56,516 nucleotides of DNA. Source: Brevinematales bacterium. GTDB taxonomy: Bacteria; Spirochaetota; Brevinematia; Brevinematales; Thermospiraceae. Every line of letters starts with the position of its first letter. The first letter of the stretch is position 1. The translations under genes and the position numbers were made by a program. The notes under the pieces are model-generated. The model was not told the DNA's origin. It did no database searches and was given only the letters and a program-made list of their open reading frames with translations. Positions 24,875 to 32,406 of the stretch are shown piece by piece. The DNA lies in contig JAOADA010000008.1 in NCBI GenBank assembly GCA_026417555.1, positions 1 through 56,516 on the forward strand, given 5' to 3'.

Positions 24875-25255
24875 CTATGGCAACTCCTTGACCATTTCCA
24901 GGGCATACCACGTCTTTTTTCGAAGTTCCTCATAAGCACGAAATGTTTCTTCTGAAGGCGTTTCCACAAAACTCATGAGCCCATTTGCCTGAAAAAGAAG
25001 ATGCTCATACGCTACCCTCAAAGCCTGTACCCGAGCCTCGTTTCCCGCCTGATAAAGGCTCTTGAGTGTCGTTTGAGCAATGACCCTCACTTCACGTGCT
25101 CGATTGACCACTTCTGCAGCTGAATATATGCCATTGGTGTACAACAGAGAGAGATATCCTAGGGAAAGATACCCCAAGTACGCCTGACTATACCACACAT
25201 CGTTGGCATAGCCAAAAGAGATACAGAAAAAAATCCCTATGATAGCCTTTTTCAT
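24875..25255 (-). CDS. Small exported helical protein, unknown
   Basis: A 126-residue protein beginning MKKAIIGIFFCISFGYA, a probable signal peptide cleaved after about residue 17. The rest is predicted helical, with Tyr/Leu-rich YLGYLSLGYLSLLY and a basic helix (REVRVIAQTTLKSLYQ). I recognise no family. It is the last gene of the minus-strand TPR operon, 42 bases after the winged-helix regulator. A possible weak terminator (AGAGG/CCTCT stem then a T run) lies about 60-70 bases downstream. Confidence 0.6.
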   Translation of the reverse strand: MKKAIIGIFFCISFGYANDVWYSQAYLGYLSLGYLSLLYTNGIYSAAEVVNRAREVRVIAQTTLKSLYQAGNEARVQALRVAYEHLLFQANGLMSFVETPSEETFRAYEELRKKTWYALEMVKELP

Positions 25256-25297
25256 ACCTACTCCTCATCCACTTATCGGACAGCAGAAGAAAAAACT

Positions 25298-25594
25298 TCA
25301 CTGCGTTCCATCCTTTCTAAAAAGCCGCTGTATGTCCTGAAAATATTTGTCTAACGCGTTCATTCCCTTTTCCGTCAGAAGAATCTCTGTCAACCGAGGA
25401 GACACTGCCTCCACAGAAAGATACCCCCCTTCTTCAAGGCGCTTGATTTGTACCCACAGATTCCCACTACTCAGCCCTGTGAGTTCCTTCAGCTTAGAAA
25501 AGGAAAGCCGTCCATTCTCTGCCTGCAAAAGTCCTGTGAGGATAAGAAGCCTCGCCCTCTCATGAATCAAAGGATCAAGAAACCCCTCTGACAC
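25298..25594 (-). CDS. Small winged-helix DNA-binding regulator
   Basis: A 98-residue protein starting at GTG 25594 behind AAGGAAAT. The fold is a MarR/HTH_34-type winged helix: helices around LILTGLLQA, recognition helix TGLSSGNLWVQIKRLEEGGYL, then the wing and a C-terminal helix (KGMNALDKYFQDIQRLF) for dimerisation. It starts 2 bases after the stop of the membrane protein gene. Regulators of this type often sit beside a small membrane protein, as here. Target unknown; the operon itself is the simplest guess. Confidence 0.85.
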   Translation of the reverse strand: MSEGFLDPLIHERARLLILTGLLQAENGRLSFSKLKELTGLSSGNLWVQIKRLEEGGYLSVEAVSPRLTEILLTEKGMNALDKYFQDIQRLFRKDGTQ

Positions 25595-25596
25595 AT

Positions 25597-26244
25597 CTAT
25601 TTCCTTATATGAGCCTGAATTTCAAGCCATACGAAAAGCCCCACATAGCTTAACCCAAACACAACCAAAAGACTAAGCCCTACCCCTGACCAATCCATAG
25701 GCTTCCAGAAAAGGGTCCAAAACCCTCCAAGGACTGACCATACCCCCACCAAAAAAAGAGAAACCAACGAGAGAAAAGCCCCATACATGACATACACAAA
25801 CCCCACCCCAATAGCCCACAACGGAAACAGGTACCACCATGTCCCCTGAAGCATAATCCACACATGCAAAACCACAAAAATCACTATCCCCACGCCATCC
25901 ACCACAAGAAGTGGTTTGCCCAAAGCATCAAAAAGAGATCGCAAAGAGGCCTGATCAGGCGAAAGATCCTTCCACACACGAAGTTTAAGCCATGCACCCC
26001 CCATTCCTATCCCAACAACAAGCACCACCCATACCCAAGGAGAAGATACCCACCACTGAACCACCTTCTCTCCTGCGATCACAAGGGCTCCACTTACTCC
26101 CACAAGCAAAAGTGCCCACCCCCCAATCAAAGCCCGCATAAAGGGAGAGAGCAAAAAACGCTCAAACATATGCCTACGTCTCAAAAGAAGACCCTTCACC
26201 TCAGAGAGAAGATCCAGCGCATCCTTGATTTTAGGATCCTGCAT
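25597..26244 (-). CDS. Polytopic membrane protein, unknown
   Basis: A 215-residue protein with a soluble N-terminal stretch (1-35) and five or so hydrophobic segments at about 37-58, 69-86, 110-133, 136-165 and 186-205. These are rich in Val, Gly and Trp. No transporter motif is seen. It lies between a secreted protein gene and a winged-helix regulator gene in a tight minus-strand operon (9 and 2 base gaps). Ribosome site GGAGGG. Similar membrane/wHTH pairs occur widely without known function. Confidence 0.75.
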   Translation of the reverse strand: MQDPKIKDALDLLSEVKGLLLRRRHMFERFLLSPFMRALIGGWALLLVGVSGALVIAGEKVVQWWVSSPWVWVVLVVGIGMGGAWLKLRVWKDLSPDQASLRSLFDALGKPLLVVDGVGIVIFVVLHVWIMLQGTWWYLFPLWAIGVGFVYVMYGAFLSLVSLFLVGVWSVLGGFWTLFWKPMDWSGVGLSLLVVFGLSYVGLFVWLEIQAHIRK

Positions 26245-26253
26245 AGAACCCTC

Positions 26254-26802
26254 CTATTTTGGATAGTAAGGTGTCTCTCCCTCCATACCTATCAACCCCG
26301 AACTCCTGTCCCATAATAAACGAAAACGGTGTGCTCCGAAAACAAGGGTAGCAGCTACCACCTCAGGATAGGTCTTGCCCCACGTAAACCGACCAAGCCG
26401 AGATGCTTTCACAAGGGATATCCCCTCCCCAAAGGTTCCCTCAACAAAACGTCCTGTAGCATCAAGCAAAAGAATCCGTGGAAAAAAAGACCTCGTCTGC
26501 CAACCGTCGGAAAGAGAATCTACATACACCTCTCCATCCATCGTCACCACAAAGCCTACCCTATATCCAAAAGAGAAACTCCCTGTGTGAGAGATATGCC
26601 ATTCAATCCTCACATCAGATTCGTTATCCTCATCATTGAGAATCACAAATTTAGTGACTTCCCATCGAAGAACTTCTCCTTTTGTGTTGGTGAGTTCTTG
26701 AGACAAACCCACCCTCATCGGAAAAAGTGAGGCAGACGGCAACGTGACAGCCAGCAGCATCGTTGGACACCACACAAAAACCCAGAAGAAACTACTCTTC
26801 AT
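26254..26802 (-). CDS. Secreted protein of unknown function
   Basis: I start at ATG 26802, giving 182 residues that begin MKSSFFWVFVWCPTMLLAVTL, a signal peptide. A longer frame starting at 26922 would bury this inside the TPR gene. The start overlaps the end of the TPR gene by 11 bases, suggesting translational coupling. The mature part looks like a beta-rich domain (VRIEWHISHTGSFSFGYRVGFVVTMDG, FRLLWDRSSG). I recognise no family. Confidence 0.65.
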   Translation of the reverse strand: MKSSFFWVFVWCPTMLLAVTLPSASLFPMRVGLSQELTNTKGEVLRWEVTKFVILNDEDNESDVRIEWHISHTGSFSFGYRVGFVVTMDGEVYVDSLSDGWQTRSFFPRILLLDATGRFVEGTFGEGISLVKASRLGRFTWGKTYPEVVAATLVFGAHRFRLLWDRSSGLIGMEGETPYYPK

Positions 26803-27922
26803 CCAGGTCATTTTCAGAAAACTCTTCGATGTCACTCTTGAAATGATCAAGCGTCGTACTTGCAAGTTTCGAATCGAAGTCCTTTCTCCCAGCAAACATA
26901 CTCTGGTAACGCTCATAGACACTCAAAGATTTCTCGGTGTCACCATTGTCTTCATAGAGCTTGGCCAAAAGCAAGGCTACCCGCACATCAGAGGGAAATT
27001 GCTCAAGATATTGTTCACAAAGCTGGGCTGCTTTGTAGTAGTGCTTTTGCTCCACTTCAATCCGGATCAACCCAATCAAGGCATACTTATTTGTGCTATT
27101 TTCAAGGACCTTGTTGTAGATAGCCGCCGCTTCGGCGTACTTCCCTATACGAATATAGCTATCTCCCAATCGTGTCAGAATCCTGTCATTGTCCGGCTCT
27201 TTGTCCAAGATCTTTTTCCAATACTTGATAGCATCTCGGAAACGCCGCTTCCCTCGAAGAGAATCAGCAATCCCATACAGGGCATAAAAATTATTCCTGT
27301 CAATCTCCAGAGCCCTCTGATAATAATCAATAGCCTTGTCATACTGTTTCCAGTTACGATAGATATTGCCGATCATCGTAAGGATGTTAATGAACTTGGG
27401 ATTCACGTCCAAGAGTTTTTTCCAGTATTCAAGCGCTTGATTGTACTTTTTATTCTTGTAGTAGAGATCCCCCAATCCCATCAGGGCAAATTTGTTTCTG
27501 GGATTGAGTTCAATAGCCAACAGATAATACTTCTCGCTTTGCTCAAACTCACCCAATTTTCGGTAAGCATCCGCAATACGGGTATAAATAAGAAAATCCT
27601 GGGGATTGAGCCTCACAATCTCAAACCAGTAGTGCAAGGCTTTATTCCAATCTTTCAAACCCCGATAACTATCGGCAATCCCGGCCAAAGAGCGTTTGTG
27701 GATAGGATCCAGTTCCAGTGCCCTTTCGTAATAAGGGATAGCTTCCTCAAAATAGAGTTGTTCCCTCAAACAGTCCCCAAGCCCGGCAAGGATATCGGCC
27801 TTCTCATCTGAGGTTGCCTCATCCATCCGCTGATAAAGCTCATTATAGAGTCTTTGGGCTTCTTCATAATCCTGTTCTTTTAAAAGCTCCTTGGCCTTTT
27901 CTAATTGTTCTTGCATACTCAT
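26792..27922 (-). CDS. Cytoplasmic TPR-repeat protein
   Basis: The 376-residue protein has no signal peptide and consists of about nine consecutive tetratricopeptide repeats from residue 5 to about 340. Clear examples are FEEAIPYYERALELDP, YNQALEYWKKLLDVNP and YDKAIDYYQRALEIDR. The C-terminal 35 residues are acidic and unstructured (DIEEFSENDLDEE). TPR arrays bind partner proteins. Similar soluble TPR proteins are common in spirochaetes, but no partner can be named. It leads a five-gene minus-strand operon with a strong promoter at 27965-27993. Confidence 0.92.
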   Translation of the reverse strand: MSMQEQLEKAKELLKEQDYEEAQRLYNELYQRMDEATSDEKADILAGLGDCLREQLYFEEAIPYYERALELDPIHKRSLAGIADSYRGLKDWNKALHYWFEIVRLNPQDFLIYTRIADAYRKLGEFEQSEKYYLLAIELNPRNKFALMGLGDLYYKNKKYNQALEYWKKLLDVNPKFINILTMIGNIYRNWKQYDKAIDYYQRALEIDRNNFYALYGIADSLRGKRRFRDAIKYWKKILDKEPDNDRILTRLGDSYIRIGKYAEAAAIYNKVLENSTNKYALIGLIRIEVEQKHYYKAAQLCEQYLEQFPSDVRVALLLAKLYEDNGDTEKSLSVYERYQSMFAGRKDFDSKLASTTLDHFKSDIEEFSENDLDEE

Positions 27923-27964
27923 ACGGTGCCTCCCTTTTATTGTATCCTTTATTCAGCCATGTTA

Positions 27965-27993
27965 ATTATAACATAAAAAATCTTTTTTGGCAA
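27965..27993 (-). promoter_or_regulatory. Sigma-70-type promoter of the TPR operon
   Basis: Read on the minus strand: TTGCCA (27993-27988), 17-base spacer, perfect TATAAT (27970-27965). The -35 box directly follows the T run of the upstream terminator. Confidence 0.8.
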
Positions 27994-28028
27994 AAAAATC
28001 ACTCTTTTTCTATCGGGTGATTTTTTTT
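27992..28028 (-). terminator. Terminator overlapping the end of the HMA-like gene
   Basis: AAAAAAATCAC (27992-28002) pairs with GTGATTTTTTT (28017-28027). On the minus strand the stem starts inside the last codons of the 28010-28261 gene, the TAG stop sits in the loop, and a seven-T run ends the stem. Confidence 0.7.
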
Positions 28029-28261
28029 GCCTCTATGCCAAGTGCTGTGAGGGCCTCAAGAAAAGCCTCTCCATCAAAATCGTGTTGTGCCTGAAAAGAA
28101 ATTCTTTCCTCTTCAATCACAAGGTCCCGTATCCCTCCCATAGTCTCTAACAGAGCCTCCACCTCATAACGACAGAAGACCCCTTTCACCTCCCACACAT
28201 ATCGCTTTGTCCTCACTACAACAGATGAAACACGCCGTTTTCGGCATCCACAATCCCTCAT
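28010..28261 (-). CDS. Small protein with degenerate heavy-metal-associated (HMA-like) fold
   Basis: The 83-residue protein overlaps the stop of the kinase gene by ATGA. Residues 19-83 fit the beta-alpha-beta-beta-alpha-beta layout of copper-chaperone/HMA domains (YVWEVKGVFCRYEVEALLE, then GGIRDLVIEEE and a final helix). The metal-binding CxxC is reduced to one Cys (GVFCRYE). The N-terminal tail has CGC. It may thus not carry metal and could instead bind the kinase. Translation is coupled to the kinase, pointing to a functional link. The fold call is my reading of the pattern. Confidence 0.55.
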   Translation of the reverse strand: MRDCGCRKRRVSSVVVRTKRYVWEVKGVFCRYEVEALLETMGGIRDLVIEEERISFQAQHDFDGEAFLEALTALGIEAKKITR

Positions 28262-30702
28262 GGTTTGGGAAACTCCAATCTCACACGAAGCCCGTTATCA
28301 TTCACAAAAGAGACCTTGCCTCTCAATTGTTCTGCCAAGATAAAGAGAAGCTTAAGCCCCAAGGAACCACTCGACTTACTCGGTTCAAATGCAAGACCAG
28401 GACCATTGTCCGCCACCTCAAGAAACAACTGATCCCCTTCCTGACCCATAGTAATACGAATCACAGGGTTTTCCCCTCCACTAGCATATTTAAAAGCATT
28501 CGTTAAGGCCTCAGATACCCAGAGTCCTAACGGAATGCAACTCTCCAGAGAAAGAAAGATTTCCTCCGTTTGAAAATCTATCCGAAGAGAGGGTGTCATT
28601 TCATAGATGCTTCGTACCGCATCCACCAGATCGGAGAGATACTCTCCAACTCGAATGGTGGAAAAAGAGTGCGTCTGATAGAGCTTTTCATGCACAAGAG
28701 CCATAGATCGCACTCTCACTTGACTGTCTAGCATTACTCGCTTGATAGTAGCCTCTGTCGATTGATCCGCCTGAAGCGAAAGAAGACTCGAGATAATCTG
28801 CAGATTGTTTTTGACTCGATGATGAATCTCTCGAAGAAGAACTTCTTTTTCTGCTAGGGACTCCTCAATCTGTTTCTGTTGCTCTTTGATAGTGGTAATA
28901 TCTACCATCACGCCAATCAAACGAAGCGGCTGTTGAAAGATATCCCGTTCCACCACGTGGGCCTTGTTAAGCACCCATATCTCATTTTCTTGTCTTCCAG
29001 GAATACGATGCTCCAAGGAAAACTCTTGTCTACGCCCATTACAGTATTCAAAGATAGCCTCCCGAAGTTGAGATGCCTCTTCCTCTTCCAACTGTGACAA
29101 CCACTCCTGAAAAGAAGATGGCAATGTTTTCCCTGTTCTTCCCTCCCACTCCTCAGAAAGAAGAAGACGATCACCAGGAACCATCCAATCCCAGAAGATT
29201 GCCTTGGCGGCTTCTAGGGCTGTAGCAAGCCGTTTTTCGGAAACCTGTAACCTCTGCTCATACAGGCGTCTTTGGGTAACATCTGACAGCATCACCATCT
29301 TGCCCAAAAATCTTCCATCAGGAGCACACCAGTCCTTACTCTGGACAAAAAGCCAGAGTTTCTCTCCTTCGGCAGTGGAAATCATCACCTCCTCTCGTGC
29401 CTCATAAAAACGTTCATACGGCTTAATAGTCATCAATAGGGGCAGCGGTACCACAAAACCACTCCCACTTTTTCCTTGGACCAAACCCTCTATCTCTATC
29501 TTTGGTGGTACCCCAAGCAAACGTGCTCCTTCCGGGTTAATGTACACTGCTGTCCCGTCCGGACGAACAATAAGAAGCCCCTCACTGAGAGACTGGACAA
29601 TCTCCTGGATCACTTGACGAGAGTATTTCAGATTCTCTTGTTCTGCCCGAAGAGAAGTCGTGAGCTGTTCCACCGTCGAAACAAAAAATTCCATCTCTGG
29701 AAAAGAGTGTCCCACTCTCTTTTCATAAGGCTGTCCCATCAGCATAGCTTTCACGTACTCCACAAAAAAACCAAAAACCTCCTGCAATGTCATAGAAAAA
29801 CGAATAGCAATAAACAACGAAAAGATAAGAATGGTGACCAACACCATCCCCATCATGATGACAAACCTATACACAAAATCCAACCAAAGGGAAGGCTCTA
29901 TCTCTTCAACCACATACCATGGAAGTTTTGGAAGTCGAATCATGAGGTAGGTTTTTGCCAAATTTCCCGTTCCCTCTGAGATCCAGACAAAATCCTTTCC
30001 TGAATCCACAAACTCATGAAAACCAGAAAGATGTCCTATACCCTCCGAGGTCATCACTCTCGTAGGATCGGTATGGACAATGAAACTTCCATACACATCC
30101 ACTACCCCCATCGCAATCTTATACACCTGAAGCTGGGAAGAAAAATGCGCTAACACCGACGCAAGAGAAAATACAAAAACCCCTCGCTTCGTAGGGGTAT
30201 CATACCCCAAAAAAAGATATGATTTCCTCTCTCCTGGATAGGTCACCACCTCATACCGAAAATTGGACAAAGCAAGAGACGAAGAAGAAAACAACCCCAA
30301 AAGATCAATCTCTTTCCACTTGGCATCCCCAATAAAAAAAACTTTTCGTCCCGAAGCCTCATAGAGGCCTACCCCCTCAAGCTCTGGGAAATAGGTCTGT
30401 ATTTTCTGAAACATGAGCTGATGTTTCTGGGTCATGTCCTTTGCCTCCAACGGAAGCTGATCAAAAGACGAAAGAACAACCCGACGAAACATCTCTATAT
30501 CTGTTGAGACAAGATCCACCGCCAAGAGCCCACTCACCGCTACCTGTCTCTTGTATTCTGCCCTCCACCACTGAAAGAAAAGTACCGCCGTAAATATACC
30601 TGCAAGAAAGGTGACCATCACCAGGAGAATCACCGTCACCACTTGCACCTGACGGCTCAATGGCCAAGATGCCCAAAACGGACGCCATCTATTTGACATC
30701 AT
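28258..30702 (-). CDS. Membrane sensor histidine kinase, HisKA_2 type with two PAS domains
   Basis: An 814-residue inner-membrane kinase. TM1 is at about 20-45, a Cache-like periplasmic sensor at 46-275 and TM2 at about 282-308. PAS1 is at about 370-480 (SLSEGLLIVRPDGTAVYINPEG) and PAS2 at about 495-615. HisKA_2 at about 628-700 has the family motif EIHHRVKNNLQIISSLLSLQ, with the phospho-His inside HHR. The ATPase domain is at about 720-814 (SEALTNAFKYA, DNGPGL, GSLGLKLL). HisKA_2 kinases usually signal to receivers lacking DNA-binding domains; none is adjacent. The gene starts within the end of the binding-protein gene, so periplasmic ligand capture and kinase control are likely linked. Confidence 0.93.
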   Translation of the reverse strand: MMSNRWRPFWASWPLSRQVQVVTVILLVMVTFLAGIFTAVLFFQWWRAEYKRQVAVSGLLAVDLVSTDIEMFRRVVLSSFDQLPLEAKDMTQKHQLMFQKIQTYFPELEGVGLYEASGRKVFFIGDAKWKEIDLLGLFSSSSLALSNFRYEVVTYPGERKSYLFLGYDTPTKRGVFVFSLASVLAHFSSQLQVYKIAMGVVDVYGSFIVHTDPTRVMTSEGIGHLSGFHEFVDSGKDFVWISEGTGNLAKTYLMIRLPKLPWYVVEEIEPSLWLDFVYRFVIMMGMVLVTILIFSLFIAIRFSMTLQEVFGFFVEYVKAMLMGQPYEKRVGHSFPEMEFFVSTVEQLTTSLRAEQENLKYSRQVIQEIVQSLSEGLLIVRPDGTAVYINPEGARLLGVPPKIEIEGLVQGKSGSGFVVPLPLLMTIKPYERFYEAREEVMISTAEGEKLWLFVQSKDWCAPDGRFLGKMVMLSDVTQRRLYEQRLQVSEKRLATALEAAKAIFWDWMVPGDRLLLSEEWEGRTGKTLPSSFQEWLSQLEEEEASQLREAIFEYCNGRRQEFSLEHRIPGRQENEIWVLNKAHVVERDIFQQPLRLIGVMVDITTIKEQQKQIEESLAEKEVLLREIHHRVKNNLQIISSLLSLQADQSTEATIKRVMLDSQVRVRSMALVHEKLYQTHSFSTIRVGEYLSDLVDAVRSIYEMTPSLRIDFQTEEIFLSLESCIPLGLWVSEALTNAFKYASGGENPVIRITMGQEGDQLFLEVADNGPGLAFEPSKSSGSLGLKLLFILAEQLRGKVSFVNDNGLRVRLEFPKP

Positions 30703-31768
30703 ACACCTTCCATTGGTTACTTACCACCATCATGATATGCAACGTTCTTGTCGCATCCCCATATTGATCAAGGTACACCGAGGATTGCAATCCTTCAAAC
30801 GTCAAAGGAAACAGCGAAAACCACTTTTTTCTGAGATGGCCTCGACTTTTTTTGTAGAGATCCACAGCAAGCAAAACAGACTCATACCCATAGACAAATC
30901 CAAAAGAAGGCTCTTGATGATAATGAGATACAAACCGATCATAGAGATGACGATACAAGGCATTGGTGTGAGAAACCACAAAATGCTGAATTGCCTTGGT
31001 CCCCTCACCATACTTTCCACTCCAGCGCAAAAAGTGGCGATCCATCGTCCATCCTGAAACATACACGGAAAGCCCAGGCCACCTTCCCTTCACCCTTTGA
31101 ACAATCATCCCCCCTTCATCTCCTCCCGTAACCAAAAGAAGCGCCTGGGGCCTCCAACCAACAACCTCCTCCACTATGGCCTCAAGAGCGTCCTTCACAG
31201 AAGAATGGTACGACACCACCCGATAACGTTGCCCTCTTTTCTGCCAAAAGTTGGTGAATTCCTCAACCCATGCCCTGGCATACGGTTCATTTGCCTCAGC
31301 GTAAACAAGAACCGGTCTTGTAACCGCATCCTCTGCCATAAGATACAAGATACTCCGGATCTCCTGAAGATTTTCCGGCACCAGACGGGTCATGAAATCC
31401 CTCTGCCTACTCCAAAGAGAAGAACTCACCGTGGGACAAATCACAGGCATCTCCAGGGCATTGGCCAAAGGAATCACCTTCATCGCCGTAGCTGAATCAA
31501 ACGGTCCAAGAAGAATATCCGGATGGTATTGTCTTATCTGTTCTTTGAGTTGTTCTTCATCCATGGCATGAATATTTACGATACGATACGTTATTTTGTG
31601 TACAGAAGAGAGGTCACCGATAGCCCAGAGTATCCCCTCCCTTCCCTCCACATGAAGCGCTGAGGTAGAACCAGAAAAATCCCCCACAACCATGATTCGC
31701 ATAGGACGACTACATCCCACCACCACACAAAACACCACAAGAAGAAAGGCAGAGAAGCACCCTCTCAT
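30689..31768 (-). CDS. Periplasmic ligand-binding lipoprotein (type I, LivJ-like fold)
   Basis: I start at ATG 31768 behind AAAGGAGGCAGAT; seven codons upstream another ATG lacks a site. The 359-residue protein has a lipoprotein signal (lipobox VVVGC, Cys about 19) and a Peripla_BP_6-type body: MRIMVVGDFSG, DILLGPFDSATAMKVIPLA, PVICPTVSSSLWS, RPVLVYAEANEPYARAWVEEF and SFGFVYGYESVLLAVDLY. No ABC permease or ATPase follows. It overlaps the sensor kinase gene by 14 bases, so it likely serves as a co-sensor rather than a transporter component. The ligand (amino acid, amide, urea or similar) is unknown. Confidence 0.87.
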   Translation of the reverse strand: MRGCFSAFLLVVFCVVVGCSRPMRIMVVGDFSGSTSALHVEGREGILWAIGDLSSVHKITYRIVNIHAMDEEQLKEQIRQYHPDILLGPFDSATAMKVIPLANALEMPVICPTVSSSLWSRQRDFMTRLVPENLQEIRSILYLMAEDAVTRPVLVYAEANEPYARAWVEEFTNFWQKRGQRYRVVSYHSSVKDALEAIVEEVVGWRPQALLLVTGGDEGGMIVQRVKGRWPGLSVYVSGWTMDRHFLRWSGKYGEGTKAIQHFVVSHTNALYRHLYDRFVSHYHQEPSFGFVYGYESVLLAVDLYKKSRGHLRKKWFSLFPLTFEGLQSSVYLDQYGDATRTLHIMMVVSNQWKVYDVK

Positions 31769-31789
31769 ATCTGCCTCCTTTTCCCCCAC

Positions 31790-31818
31790 ATTATAGGGAA
31801 GAACACCCTTTTTTGCAA
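31790..31818 (-). promoter_or_regulatory. Sigma-70-type promoter of the binding-protein/kinase operon
   Basis: Read on the minus strand: TTGCAA (31818-31813), 17-base spacer, perfect TATAAT (31795-31790), 21 bases before the ATG at 31768. Confidence 0.8.
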
Positions 31819-31852
31819 CCTTCCTTTGAAGATAAGAAAAATTTTTCCCTCG

Positions 31853-32320
31853 CTACCCCAATCTGCTAAAGAAAACAATCAAGCGCTGTGTCCATTCCCC
31901 AAGAAGGAGACCAAATGGAAACTCTTGAGAGATCCATGCGTGGGGCACAAAAGGTATTCTCACAACCAGAAGAAAAACCAAACCCACAATAAGCCCAAAT
32001 TGAAAAAGTCCTAACATCCCTCCCAAAAGGGCATCCAACCATTCAAGCTCTAAAAACTCAAGAACATCTTCAAGCCAATAAGAGATCCTCTTGATCGCAA
32101 AATATCCCCCCGTAAAACATACAACAAAAATCACCCAGAACCACACCTGCCGATAGGCAAGAGGAAGCCAAGAGACAACCAATTTTCCCACAAGGATCCC
32201 TGCCGCCAATCCTACTACAACCGCAAACAGGGCAAAAAGCATCGTGATAAACCCCCGACTGAATCCATACACAAACCCTACAAGAAGAAACACTACAATA
32301 AAAAGATCATAATACGCCAT
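31853..32320 (-). CDS. CvpA-family membrane protein
   Basis: A 155-residue protein with four hydrophobic helices (about 6-26, 28-50, 58-80 and 100-125). The CvpA start pattern is clear: YDLFIVVFLLVGFVYGFSRGFITM. In other bacteria CvpA is needed for colicin V export or bile and envelope stress tolerance; the molecular role is unclear. It follows the 632-residue membrane protein gene on the same strand after an 86-base gap. It may be cotranscribed or have its own promoter. Confidence 0.83.
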   Translation of the reverse strand: MAYYDLFIVVFLLVGFVYGFSRGFITMLFALFAVVVGLAAGILVGKLVVSWLPLAYRQVWFWVIFVVCFTGGYFAIKRISYWLEDVLEFLELEWLDALLGGMLGLFQFGLIVGLVFLLVVRIPFVPHAWISQEFPFGLLLGEWTQRLIVFFSRLG

Positions 32321-32406
32321 ACCCTATGCCCTTTTCCCCCTCTCTTAAAACTCTTCCCTCACAGCAAGGTTTTCCCCTCATGCCTAAAAGGTTATTTTTC
32401 ACTTCT

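Noticed and set aside
26744-27811. 355-codon plus-strand frame
   Set aside because: It is antisense to the TPR gene. Repeated TPR codons produce a long antisense frame; no ribosome site.
28010-28261. Copper chaperone function for the HMA-like protein
   Set aside because: The CxxC metal site is not present; only the fold resemblance can be supported.
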